This document shows, piece after piece, positions 47,901 through 57,339 of a stretch of 64,000 bases of DNA. The notes under the pieces are model-generated. The model was not told the DNA's origin. It made no database searches and worked only from the letters and a program-made list of their open reading frames with translations. The position numbers were made by a program, and so were the translations under genes. This DNA is from Ischnura elegans (lineage: Eukaryota; Arthropoda; Insecta; Odonata; Coenagrionidae), in contig NC_060258.1 of the NCBI RefSeq assembly GCF_921293095.1, positions 7,206,607 through 7,270,606 on the forward strand, written 5' to 3'. Within the stretch, counting starts at the first letter, position 1, and each line of letters opens with the position of its first letter.

Positions 47901-50900
47901 AAAACGGTCCCCGGAAAAAGCCCGATTTCGGCCATTTTGTCGTCCTGGCGACGACACGTTGCGGAAACTTCCGGTTTTCGGATTTTTCCTCCGCATCATT
48001 TCGGATTCCCCGCACGCGTGCCAAATTTCAGCTCTCCAGCACTTCTGGAAGTGGTCGGGAATTTGTATCCATGAGTGAGTCAGTTACCTCAAGGGCTGTA
48101 TATAGATAGGATCTGTTCACAGTCGACATTTACACAAGAAATCCAAATCGATTTCAACACAGCCTCACTAAATGTTGGAAATGTTAGTGACATCCCTAGC
48201 AATACTGCTTTAACATCTACCTTTAGCTTTCCACGTACAGGATTCTCCACAAAAGATTTCAGTTCTTTGTTGCATGGCATTACAGCTATATCATCCAGTT
48301 TGGGACACAAACTTATTCTGTTAATTTTCTGCTCAAGTTTTTCAGTGATAATCATTTGTACTATATCAGCTGGGTCAAATACATTGATGTACTTAAAAAA
48401 CTGTTAAGTGGTATCAATAGCCTGAAACTCCAGTAGCTTGGTTACAGCATGGGAAGCTGCACTGGACAGGACTGCACTCACTTTGCCCCTACTGAACATT
48501 GTCCTTCCACAATCCTCTAGCAGTTTAATAACATTGCTCCCTCAACTCCCTCATACAATGATTTCAAGTGCTTGCTGAATTCCCCTTAGCTGCCCATCTA
48601 GAATAGTACACAAAGTACACAAACACCAAAGTACACAAGTCACCAACTACAATGTCCAATGGAGTATCAAGAAGTTCAACAATTTTTAGCTAGATCACAA
48701 AAACATTTTCTTCTCTCTTGTTCATTATTTTATTGCAAAAAACTATCACCTACTTGTCCTTCAGTTAAGTCATAATGTTGACCTATCATTGTATTTTAGA
48801 TCAGGAATATATTTATCCCTTAGTTGACGAATGCAGGAAATTTCTCCAGCACCTGTAGCAAGGTAAAATTATTCAAAGTGGTAAATAAAATGTTAGTTTT
48901 CCTATTACTATGGAAAGGATTAGAATGCCTTGACTTAATTTACAAAAAGCTGCTGTAATGTTATACTTGCCATCAACAAATTCATTCAAAAATAATTAAC
49001 AGTAGCGGGTGTAACTTTGTGGAAATCCATCATCGCAGGAATAAAAGGGTCAACAACTTTGCTATTTCCACATGGTGATTATTAGAGATAGACCATGATT
49101 TTGTTACAGCGACCTTGATAATTTTACGCTGCAACGAAACCATGGTCGGTCTCAATAAATCACCATGTGGAAATAGGAAAGTTGTTGATCCTTCTATTTC
49201 TGTCGTTCAAAAATGACTTCATGTGCTCATTTTCCAATTTGTAGAGAAGAATGTCAGCTTTGAGAAAGTTTCATACTACCCACTTTCCAAAATGATGATC
49301 AATTTGGTTTTTTTCATGGCAGCAGTTGATGCAGATAGAGATTGATGTTTTTAACTTTAAAGAATATCCATACTTACCAAATTTTGCAGCAGTTAGATGC
49401 TTCGAAGATTTCCAATGTTTTTCAATCGAGTCTTTCCTTTCCCAAGCTACCTGACAATTGCAGAATTGGAACAGTACCATACTTTAATCGATGCAATAAA
49501 ATCCATCTATTTGATACGGAAAAGCCCTGCCCCTTTTCATAATTTTTCATTCGGCACTACAATAACTCGTCAAAATAACTAGAATGTCTGAGATACCAGC
49601 AGCATTATTTTACAATTGCTGCTGAAAAATCAGTTATTTGACAGACAAAGCTAAAAGGTAGAGATCAAAACAGCAGATATTCAGGCACGTGCAGTCCATG
49701 GGTGCATTCATCAGGCTAGTGCCGGGCTAGCGGACAGTTCTACTTGGAATTTACCACTGAAATCTGATTTTAATGCTCATGGAGTTACAACAGTTCTGGG
49801 GGCATGCTTCAGATTCCTCAACTAATATAATATTCCATTTGTGATGTTGTTAAGAAAAAATTGCATACATTGCTCTTCTGTTGTTCAACTCAGAGAGAAA
49901 ATAGATAGTTATTCCCTCAGAGTAAGGATGGGAGATTGCCATATATTGCAGCAAATCAAAAACATGCGATGCCATCCTCCCGCGATGGTATCGCAACATT
50001 AGTTATGCTATGAGGAACTGAACTTGTCCACATACCTAAGGAATACTCCCACTTGTGTTAATTTTAATCGAATTGAAACCATTCCATTTAATGTTATGCT
50101 TTTTCCTGTGCTTGAAATTACAGTTTCAAAATTTTCTCCAAAAAAAATAAAAATTCGTATTTTGGGACACAATTTGCAACATTTCGTGAGTTCAAAAGTC
50201 ATATCCCCAGTCATTCTGGGGTATATTGTAATGTCTTACCTCAACAAGGACACTTTGTGTCTAAATCCGCAAAATTCATGATGGCTAAATTTTCCCATCC
50301 CCTCTCATCAGTTGTCCATGCAAAGTAAATGAACCTTCATATTTTCCCATTGAAGCTATGCAAGCTTTGTGCTATAAGGAGTTTATCTACAGATTTCTCT
50401 TTTTTGTTCACTCAGAATGGCCTTCTATTATATCATCTCTGAGTAAGTTTAATTTATTTGTCAAAATGTTTGATGTCTCTAAACTGAATTATAAACCAAA
50501 ATATACACTAAATTTAACCTCCATTATAGACCCTATTTATTTTCCATAAATGTATGTTATTACCTATGAGCTATGGATTCTCATGCAAAGTTTTTTCATA
50601 AAATAAGTTACTGTTACGAATAAGATTTTATCTGGATTTCTGCATCTCCAGAAACGATTGCCCTGAGGCTTTTGCAGGGATTTTGCGATGAAAATAAGAA
50701 GTAATAGGAATGTAGTAAAGTGGTAGTTTTAACAAAATAATTATAAATATTATAAATTCCTGACATTAATTACCTTAAGGCAGCTTGCAGGTAATATAAA
50801 GAATACATCCATTTGAAACTAACTTTAATTTTATTCGTATGAGAAATTCTTAAAAGTTTTATTTTAATATTTCTGTATCTCAATCATCAATGATGATGAT

Positions 50901-51043
50901 TGGGGTTTATGTTGTAGCCCAATACCTTAACTGCTTCCCAAGGCGAAAAGGTGGAAGCTCAGGGCAGGGGAGCCATGGTGGCAGACCTGGATTGGACGCT
51001 GGTCGGGGCAAAGGAGGAACCATCTCCAGATGAGAATGCCCAG
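35905..51043 (+). CDS. ZAD-type transcription factor gene, 5' and middle exons (partial)
   Basis: Exons, all phase 0 with GT-AG introns: 35905-36072, 36181-36306, 39702-39869, 41872-41988 and, less surely, 50918-51043. Exons 1-2 encode a ZAD: CRLCREKHDCFYSIF, ending the first exon at VGLQ, then LTVGDGLPTTMCPLCLKKLT and FKKICLESDAVLRK. The two CxxC pairs (CRLC, CPLC) would bind one zinc. ZADs dimerise insect C2H2 zinc-finger proteins. Exons 3-5 are acidic linkers (GADDEESEPCVETKDC, IHVKHENEGQLNEYYPVLY, AKEEPSPDENAQ) with no stops. The C2H2 fingers expected downstream were not found by 64000, so the gene probably runs past the window or 50918 belongs elsewhere. Introns are 3-9 kb and full of repeats. 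Confidence 0.72.
36307..39701 (+). other. Intron 2 of the ZAD gene
   Basis: AT-rich. A frame at 37441-37617 after a TAG acceptor (MFILHNGLQNLCKGYGMQKL, then ELCQARLLLHHGRRFYFDEL) looks coding but matches nothing I recognise and ends in a stop, so I do not add it to the gene. A mariner scrap lies at 38518-38817. The rest is empty as far as I can see. Confidence 0.45.
38518..38817 (-). pseudogene. mariner transposase N-terminal fragment
   Basis: The minus-strand frame reads DTAIRETLLYDWYHCFKDNH, then LGVERPKTSRENN and a later GNLVSSE. This matches the helix-turn-helix part of mauritiana-type mariner transposases (DTAxRETTxxxWFxRFKxxDF, ERSGRPKTFED, GxWVPxEL). No catalytic domain follows. It is a short relic in an intron. 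Confidence 0.65.
39977..41258. mobile_element. 1.28-kb pogo/Tigger-like element, non-autonomous
   Basis: Ends are TAGTGGAACCTCGTTAAAGC and, inverted at 41258, CAGTGCAACCTCGATAAAAC, flanked by TA (39975-39976, 41259-41260). CAGTGnAACCTCG with a TA target is the usual terminus of pogo-like Tc1/mariner elements. No transposase is visible inside. A further stray terminus, CAGTGGAACCTCGATGTATC, lies near 41610. The element sits in ZAD intron 3. Confidence 0.75.
41989..44815 (+). other. First part of the long fourth ZAD intron, no gene seen
   Basis: AT-rich. A small piece at 44416-44465 (TITSVAEPGKSAVEVE between a CAG acceptor and a GTAAGC donor) resembles a mini-exon but its phase does not fit its neighbours. 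A Lys-rich frame at 43454-43600 (GREIKKLSRKTINLEEKLKQ) looks like a coiled-coil remnant. Nothing firm. Confidence 0.4.
44820..45316. repeat. GC-rich array of GGCTTCGCC hairpins
   Basis: A sharply GC-rich block inside AT-rich intron DNA. GGCTTCGCC recurs at 44877, 44948, 44997, 45023, 45084, 45173, 45234 and 45260, nearly always as the core of a perfect palindrome: GGAACGGCTTCGCCGTTCC (44992, 45079, 45229), GGGCGGCTTCGCCGCCC (45019, 45169) or GGCCGGCTTCGCCGGCC (44944). From 44992 the two types alternate in units of about 88 bp (starts 44992, 45079, 45141 degenerate, 45229). A preceding palindrome, TTAAGGGGC with loop TCC, lies at 44843-44863. On the minus strand each core contains GCGAAGC. Frames translated from this block are artefacts of the repeat. 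Confidence 0.85.
45340..46800. repeat. Complex satellite array with a 508-bp higher-order unit
   Basis: Variants of GGGGGTTTATA, GGTCACCATCCGTT, AATTCCGTAGCGATGA and CACGAAAAGTACCCAAAAAG recur every 150-170 bp. A larger block starting GAGGTTTCACGGGG is repeated at 45660 and 46168, an offset of 508 bp, and the copies stay almost identical for about 300 bp. The array follows directly on the hairpin array. Short reading frames in it are not genes. Confidence 0.8.
46870..47960. repeat. Tandem repeat with a unit of about 514 bp, two copies and a partial third
   Basis: Copies start near 46875, 47391 and 47903, each with CCCGGAAAAAA, then a GCCATTTNTAATTTTT-like stretch. Shared internal marks are CATATATAATAATCATTTT and TTTTGGCGATTTTCGG. 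A related single copy lies at about 59490-59650. The last copy runs into GAGTGAGTCAG and TATATAGATAG near 48075, like the 3' tail of a retroposon. It could be a satellite or stacked retroposon tails. Confidence 0.7.
48089..49515 (-). pseudogene. hAT-like (CGGBP1-type) transposon relic
   Basis: The minus strand starts with a BED-like zinc-finger remnant (CNCQVAWERKDSIEKHWKSS, then KHLTAAKFGKYG), continues with LLYKLENEHMKSFLNDRNRR and a LRDKYIPDL-like stretch, and ends with DPADIVQMIITEKLEQKINR and IAVMPCNKELKSFV. This order resembles hAT-derived proteins with an N-terminal BED/CGGBP1-type finger. Several stops and frame changes break it, and a hairpin-forming insertion lies at 49048-49191. 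It is in the fourth ZAD intron, in antisense. Confidence 0.55.
49048..49191. repeat. 144-bp foldback with arms of about 64 bp
   Basis: Arms 49048-49111 and 49127-49191 are about 85% complementary (shared AACAACTTT and CTATTTCCACATGGTGAT) around a 15-base loop. It interrupts the hAT-like relic, so it is probably a MITE. Its transcript would be a long hairpin. Confidence 0.8.
49516..50917 (+). other. End of the long ZAD intron, nothing recognised
   Basis: AT-rich, with no exon, RNA gene or clear repeat before the candidate exon at 50918. Confidence 0.4.
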
Positions 51044-51943
51044 GTATGTATGGAATTATTGTTATGGAATTTAATTAATTGTTGAAGGAGGTAGTGGGTA
51101 AAACTTTTTATCATGGAAACTGCGAGGATTTTGTGATTTTTACGCAGGTTTAAAGGTAATCTATTTGATTCAAAGTTACTAATTACTGAAATAAGTTTTC
51201 TCATCATAAAAAATCTGTTTTTTCCTTTTTATGTTGTTCATTTGTGTAGTAGATTTCTTGCCTTATACATTACTATATAAAATCCTGGGACCAATAAACT
51301 TAACCTTATTAGCCCTCCAGTGGGGACGTGGGGCTCCTTGGTGGCCCATAGTGTTTCATGTGTTAGCTGTTATTCACATGATGACATAAAATACCTGTGA
51401 TTTTTCAGAAGCTACCCACTATTTTGTTGTCAAATTCCTTTCATAGATGCTTGTTAGTAACTGGTTAGCATTCAATAGCACACAAAAGAAAGTGGGAATG
51501 TAGTGGCCACGAGCAAACAGTGTTTGGCACGTTTATGCTACTTTTATTGGTACCTCAGCAAGTGGCCTACTTGTTTGCCGTAATCGCATGGGAGGGGGGT
51601 GAGATGCAAATGACCTAAAGCTGTATCTTGACAAGTGACCAAGCTCCACTTTTTTCCCTGTGGTGAATAACAGAAAGCCGTATTCCTGCAATGCCAGTGG
51701 TACTCTCTATTGGAAGTATAGTGACCCTCTCTACAAATTCCATTCATCTTACAAGGGGAGATAATGAAACCTGCTCTGCCTTTTCAATGCCGTATTTTTT
51801 ATGGCCTTTGGAATGGTGAACACATCCCTGAACTAGTAGCGGTTCTGTTGAATGGGCATTAGATTGGCTGTACTTAATTAATTTTCTAGGAGTACTTCTC
51901 ACAACCCACGTATACTTCCATAATATCGCACTATTCAGTATAC
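51044..51943. other. No gene seen
   Basis: The fifth candidate ZAD exon ends at a GTATGT donor at 51044, so this would be intron. I found no continuing exon. Confidence 0.4.
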
Positions 51944-52052
51944 AGGTCAGTTGGGGTAGTGGTTAGTATTAAAGCCTTCCACTCAGGGGACCAGGGTTAG
52001 GGGCTTCGTCATGGCTATATATTTTGTTCTCTTCATTGTTCTCATACGTCAT
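51944..52052 (+). mobile_element. tRNA-derived SINE, copy 1
   Basis: The head AGGTCAGTTGGGGTAGTGG has an A-box-like TGGGGTAGTGG. GGACCAGGGTTAGGGG stands where a B box should be. The body GCTTCGTCATGGC, then TATTTTGTTCTCTTCATTGT, is shared with the copy at 63307-63398 on the other strand. Not a functional tRNA. Confidence 0.65.
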
Positions 52053-52073
52053 CAACTTTTTCATTAATTTTTA

Positions 52074-53135
52074 ATTGCAACGAACATAGACATGAGACCT
52101 TTTTTATCATCATAATGCCGTTTAGGTATTTAAGCAGTGTCATTTCCAACGTGAAGAAATGAAGGCTCCACTTGCTACTCTCTTCAAAAACGTACCAAAA
52201 GATTAGTAGGGGCTATAACAGTGGCTTTTTTTTAAGAAATGACATTTGTTGGTGGGCCTCTTGTTATTACAATGGAAGGGCTACGGAAGATTTTGGGAAG
52301 CGGCGAGCACAAGACACATTTGGTGTAATTGTTGCTTTTAACCCTCTAGCGGGCGCGACTGTTATTTCTACACAACCGGGTGAATGGCATACTTTGCCTA
52401 TTTTATGTGGATATATGATAACACTCGATTTTATACTTTAAAATTTATCTTTATTTGTAGAAATTAGTTAAATCTTTTACCTTATGGGTGATACAGATAT
52501 AAAGGTACACAGGTGGTACACGGCCGGTCATGCGGCGTAATTTATACGCCACGTGTGCTGGGTTCCTCTTGCTGTTCTTAAAAAATTAGCTGCTATACTT
52601 CGAACTTTGAAAACTCGCAATAAAGACGGTCAAAGTACATTTTAGGAATACACGAGACCATTCTAGCCCAGAATGTACACACTATGTTGAAATCCTTGGT
52701 TAATGAGGGTTGACGTATTTTATGGCAGCGGTCCAGGGTCATCAACTTTTATATCACTCTATTTATAAATTGAAGTTATATTTTGGAGTGTTCTTTATTA
52801 GCACATAGGTACTGTCTAAGTAAACTTCCATTGGAGTAAAGTGTATTACAGGTGTTCGAAAAAAATGGCATTTTATAATCGTTTTGTGTTCTTATTAATT
52901 ATGTTTGTACACATGTTGATCGCTGCGAGCTTGTAATTGCATGTGCTCTCTCAAGAGTGGTTTTCATTTTTTATGTGGACATTGATCAGTATAATTAATT
53001 AAAAAAATACATTTTGGCACACACCAACCCTTGCTAGTGTAGTCCTCGTATCACTGTGTTTGAAATGACACTGCTTAAATACCTTAACGCCATTATGATG
53101 ATAAAAAATAGTCTCATGTCTATGGTTGTTGCAAT
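52074..53135. mobile_element. 1.06-kb element with inverted repeats of about 73 bp
   Basis: ATTGCAACGAACATAGACAT at 52074 pairs with the inverted sequence ending at 53135, and similarity continues through TTTATCATCATAATG and TATTTAAGCAGTGTCATTTC. Similarity stops abruptly outside both arms. The interior is non-coding as far as I can see. It contains TTAACCCTCTAGCGGGCG (about 52338), which could be the left end of a further TTAA-type insertion; I found no matching right end. Superfamily unknown. Confidence 0.65.
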
Positions 53136-53876
53136 AGAGTTGTTCACCAATTTTTTTACCGTCTTAAATGAAAGTACACCCCTAGGGGTTACTGGCAGCA
53201 GTTTCAGCGCTTTTATATGAAAAAAATGCAACCCTTGAAAGGCTAAGCAGAAAGTGTAAAATACAAGGATCAGCTCAAATGCTCTAAAAGTGCACGATGG
53301 TTGCTGAAGGCATGCTGAAGTCACACACAGCGAACTTCTCGCAGAACCCGTTAACCCTTTCTACAAACCGGTGATCCTGCATCAGCGAAGAAATAATGAG
53401 GGTGAAAATGGAGGAAATTTGGAAGAAGGTGCATATATATTGCTTTCTATGGCTTTGTAAATCGACCACAATGAAAAATCCTGGAAAACGTTTTGATGCT
53501 GTGCCCCTAAATTCTCATATTCGAAGGAACTGGTTTACTGCAGCAAGGCGAGATGACCAAAAATCAGCGGAAAACATAGTATTATAGCTGTGGATATCAT
53601 TTTAATGTTAGTGCTATATGTATACTGAATTCCATTGTTACATATAAGATACATAACATCAGTAAACGTGATAAACAGTTTTTCTTGCGGTCTTCCTAAA
53701 TAAGTCAAACGGATTTTGATCGAAAACAATTTTTATTGAAGTTATTTGAAGGAAAATAATTTACGAAAGATTAAGAATAATGTTTAATCTACTTTTCAAT
53801 GATCACCAAAGTTAAATGATCCCAACTTAGTGTTAGATTTAGTACACCAGAGATTGCCATACAGTCGCCAAACATA
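53136..53876. other. Spacer before the Penelope composite
   Basis: AT-rich, with no gene or repeat that I can support. Confidence 0.4.
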
Positions 53877-54060
53877 ATTTCTTATAAATATTTCTCGGGT
53901 TTCTAGCCGAGTAAGACTTTTTTGGTCTTACGTTTCGACGGAACACTCTTCCATCGTCCTCAGAGAATGAATGTGCTGCAGGCCTGCCTTCTTGCGCTTA
54001 TATAGCCGTTCAAACCGGGGGGCATTGTTGTCGCCTTCTGTCCGTTATCTTTTTGATTAA
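53877..54060 (-). repeat. Penelope terminal sequence, left
   Basis: On the minus strand it reads CTGAGGACGATGGAAGAGTG, then TTCCGTCGAAACGTAAGAC, a short hairpin with a CAAAAAA loop, and CTCGGCTAGAAACCCGAG. It is matched in inverted form at 61779-61974. Penelope terminal repeats are known to carry hammerhead ribozyme motifs; the CTGANGA...GAAAC core and 7-bp stem seen here are compatible, but stem I is not obvious. Confidence 0.7.
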
Positions 54061-54240
54061 CGGTTTCCATTCCGTGCTTATCGTGTACCCAGAATCGCGA
54101 TTTACTTTATTCCTCTCCAGCCGAATCTCAATGGCTTCTTTAAGGAGACGATCCCAAAACAAAGGTGCCTTAGAGATCACTCGAGCCTCATCGAAAGATA
54201 TTATATGATCTTCCGTTAGGCTGTGTTCAGCGAGGGCCGA

Positions 54241-54879
54241 TTACTCCGGATGGAACAGTCTTATACACCTCTTGTGCTCTTTAATTCGTGTCTCTACCGT
54301 GCGCCCAGTCTCTCCGATGTACACTTTCCCACACTGACATGGGATACGGTAAACTCCAGGTGTTCTGAGTTCCAAGTTGTCCTTCACACGCACTAAATCC
54401 CCACGCAGTTTTTGCGGTGGTTTGTGTATAGTTTCAATATTCCGCTTTGCTAGAATCCTCGATATTTTCCCGGCCACAGTTGAGACATAAGGCAGACAAG
54501 CTCTTGCTATGGGTTTCTTATCTCTGGAAGGCATATCTGGAACGAGGAAGCTTTCAACGCGGTTATTCTTGTGCTCTGTGTTAGCTCTTAACAGGGCGAG
54601 CGAAATCTCTTTCTTCGTATACCCATTTCGGAGGAATGTTTCCCGTAGGTGATCTAATTCTTGTGGGAGGCTTTCTTTGTCTGCTATAATATTTGCACGA
54701 TGCAGGAGGGTAGAGAGAACAGCTCTTTTTTGAGATGGATGGTGGTGACTTAAGCCATTTAGGTACAGGTCAGTGTGTGTTGGCTTCCGATAAACTCGGT
54801 GACCTAAAGTTCCGTCCTCCTTTCTTTGGATTAAAATATCGAGGAAGGGTAAACTGTTGTTTTTCTCTATCTCCATCAT
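54241..54879 (-). CDS. Penelope-like element: C-terminal part with GIY-YIG endonuclease
   Basis: This frame of 212 codons starts just after the reverse-transcriptase frame. Early motifs are FLDILIQRKEDGTLGHRVYR and YRKPTHTDLYLNG, the segment that follows the catalytic core in Penelope proteins. The end holds a GIY-YIG domain: TPGVYRIPCQCGKVYIGETG, then RTVETRIKEHKR, with the CxC insertion usual in animal Penelope endonucleases. In life the domain nicks target DNA to prime reverse transcription. It lies in a different frame from the upstream part, so this copy is broken. Confidence 0.85.
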   Translation of the reverse strand: MMEIEKNNSLPFLDILIQRKEDGTLGHRVYRKPTHTDLYLNGLSHHHPSQKRAVLSTLLHRANIIADKESLPQELDHLRETFLRNGYTKKEISLALLRANTEHKNNRVESFLVPDMPSRDKKPIARACLPYVSTVAGKISRILAKRNIETIHKPPQKLRGDLVRVKDNLELRTPGVYRIPCQCGKVYIGETGRTVETRIKEHKRCIRLFHPE

Positions 54880-54897
54880 GAATTGAATATTTTGATG

Positions 54898-55640
54898 TTA
54901 TTCATTCATGTGTTTCAGGAAATTATGCAGAGCCTTAGATCCATGAGACCAAACAATAAATGTATCATCCACATATCGGAAATAGTGTGTTGGTTTATGC
55001 GTCGCTGAGGCAAGGGCTTTTTCTTCGAAGGCTTCCATATAGAAATTCGCTATTGCAGGAGAGAGTGGTGATCCCATTGGTACACCATCCACTTGCTCGT
55101 AATATTTTAGATTATGGAGAAAACATGTGGACGTTAGTACATGATGAAAAAGGCTCACTGTCTTACGGCCAAAACGATCTTCTAGAAGCTCAAGCGTTTC
55201 CTTCAATGGAACACGAGTGAATAAAGACACGACGTCGAAGCTGACCATGATGTCTGTTTGAGCCAAGTGGAAATCTTGCAGGATCTTCACAAGTTCCGAC
55301 GAATTTTTTATGTGGCGTTCACATGTTCCCACGTAGGGAGTTAATAAACCCGTGAGGTATTTGGCCAGGTAATAAGTGGGAGAGTCAATTGCACTCACAA
55401 TGGGTCTTAAGGGTATATCTCTCTTATGAACTTTTGGCAGTCCATATAGTCTTGGTGGTATCGGAGCTTGTGGCACAAGGTTTCTTCTGATTTCTATTGG
55501 TAAACCTGCTTTCTTAATGAGTTCAATAGTCTTTCTGACTACGGAGTCAGTGCGGTCACGGTTTAAAGGACGATATGCCTTATCCTGAAGAACAAGTCGA
55601 AGTTTTTCTTCATAATCATTGGTCTTCATGACGACTGTCG
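54898..55640 (-). CDS. Penelope-like element: reverse transcriptase part, 5'-truncated
   Basis: The minus-strand frame shows the Penelope reverse-transcriptase order: RLYGLPKVHK, LRPIVSAIDSPTYYLAKYLT, MVSFDVVSLFTRVP, DGVPMGSPLSPAIANFYME and FRYVDDTFIVW (the YVDD active site). The real similarity begins near 55640 at VVMKTNDYEEKLRLVLQDKA. Codons upstream of that are antisense of the neighbouring plus-strand copy. Synthesis of DNA from the element's RNA is the family role. With its N-terminal half absent, this copy is a fossil. Confidence 0.85.
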
Positions 55641-56305
55641 AGCTGTTCTCTCTACCCTCCTGCATCGTGCAAATATTATAGCAGACAAAGAAAGCCTCCC
55701 ACAAGAATTAGATCACCTACGGGAAACATTCCTCCGAAATGGGTATACGAAGAAAGAGATTTCGCTCGCCCTGTTAAGAGCTAACACAGAGCACAAGAAT
55801 AACCGCGTTGAAAGCTTCCTCGTTCCAGATATGCCTTCCAGAGATAAGAAACCCATAGCAAGAGCTTGTCTGTCTTATGTCTCAACTGTGGCCGGGAAAA
55901 TATCGAGGATTCTAGCAAAGCGGAATATTGAAACTATACACAAACCACCGCAAAAACTGCGTGGGGATTTAGTGCGTGTGAAGGACAACTTGGGACTCAG
56001 AACACCTGGAGTTTACCGTATCCCATGTCAGTGTGGGAAAGTGTACATCGGATAGACTGGGCGCACGGTAGAGACACGAATTAAAGAGCACAAGAGGTGT
56101 ATAAGACTGTTCCATCCGGAGGAATCGGCCCTCGCTGAACACAGCCTAACGGAAGATCATATAATATCTTTCGATGAGGCTCGAGTGATCTCTAAGGCAC
56201 CTTTGTTTTGGGATCGTCTCCTTAAAGAAGCCATTGAGATTCGGCTGGAGAGGAATAAAGTAAATCGCGATTCTGGGTACACGATAAGCACGGAATGGAA
56301 ACCGT
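55640..56305 (+). pseudogene. Second Penelope-like copy, endonuclease part only
   Basis: The plus strand repeats the minus-strand copy from LLHRANIIADKESLPQELDH through the GIY-YIG region (VYRIPCQCGKVYIG) to ESALAEHSLTEDHIISFDEA and RLERNKVNRDSGYTISTEWK. It is broken and stops being Penelope at 56305, where the foldback element begins. The Penelope sequence resumes at 61779. Confidence 0.85.
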
Positions 56306-56870
56306 GGTTAGTGGCACTTTTCTGGGGCCAAGAAATGGTCAGGTCTACCGGACGGAAGGGCGACCCTTTTCCGAACCCTTTCTCGGGCTCTCAGAGATAA
56401 TCCGGGTCCTCCCGAGACGGGCGTCACAGTATGAGGTAACCGCTGCCGATATGACCTTTCGTATTACATTTTTTACTTTACTAATGCCAGTACTTGGAGG
56501 TAAACAATTACAACTATCATACCCATTTTCGTTGAGCGATGAAATGCGTCTTTTGATCGAGGTTCTACGATGAGAAATAAGGATTTTACGAAAAGTGATT
56601 AAATTGACGCCCATTGCCTCCGCTGAATTGGCAACGCCGAAATTTTGTGAGTGGAGGGGGAACGCGAAAAGCTCCTTTTTCTCCCCCCACCCCAATTTTT
56701 AGCTTGTCCACGTGTTTCAGGTGACGAGGTTCCTCAAAGGTGTTTGGCAGGGTGTGAGCTTTCGCTGACCTTCACTACTTCATTTAATCTTCTGTATCTA
56801 CATAACTCCATGCGAGCCAAGGGTGTCTGGCAGGGGGTGACCAATCACCAAGATCACCACAAGCGCATGG
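56306..56870 (+). repeat. Left 565-bp arm of the foldback element
   Basis: It has GC-rich stretches (ACGGAAGGGCGACCC, GACGGGCGTCACAG) and ends inside two copies of the GGTGTTTGGCAGGGGGTGA motif. A frame on the minus strand (56345-56695, MGWGEKKELFAFPLHSQNFG) is duplicated in the other arm. I see no domain in it and doubt that it is a gene. Confidence 0.85.
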
Positions 56871-57339
56871 TTTCATTCCTGAAGAAAGGGGTAAAGTGAT
56901 CTGAGAGTCGTTAATACATCAGATTCATTATTTCAAATAGCAACCGTACCAAATAGAGGAGAGAGTATTCTTAATTTATTAGCGACAAATACACCTCATC
57001 AGGTAATAAACGTGAGCACTGTTGAGGGAATAAGTGACCAAATAGCAAAGATTTCTCTAAATACTATTGGAAATTTTGAAACGGAACGTACAATTTTCAT
57101 TTTTAAAAAGGCTTATTTTGATTGGTTTAAGAGTTATCTGAAAAATGCTTTCCCCGTGTTTCAATAATCAATGGTAATGTTAAAGGTAGTGGGTACTTGG
57201 AAAGCGTTTATATCGCTCGTAACTTTGGCAATATATAGCTACATCCCTAGTAAAACAAAATAGAAGGTAGGGAACCGAGATGGTATTATGCGGAAAGGAA
57301 AAATTCATTGAGGTGACAGAGAGTATGCCGTACTAAGAT

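Noticed and set aside
56345-56695. A 116-codon frame identical in both foldback arms (also 61381-61731)
   Set aside because: Identity is explained by the near-identical arms; I see no domain, and the arm also has a conflicting frame on the other strand.
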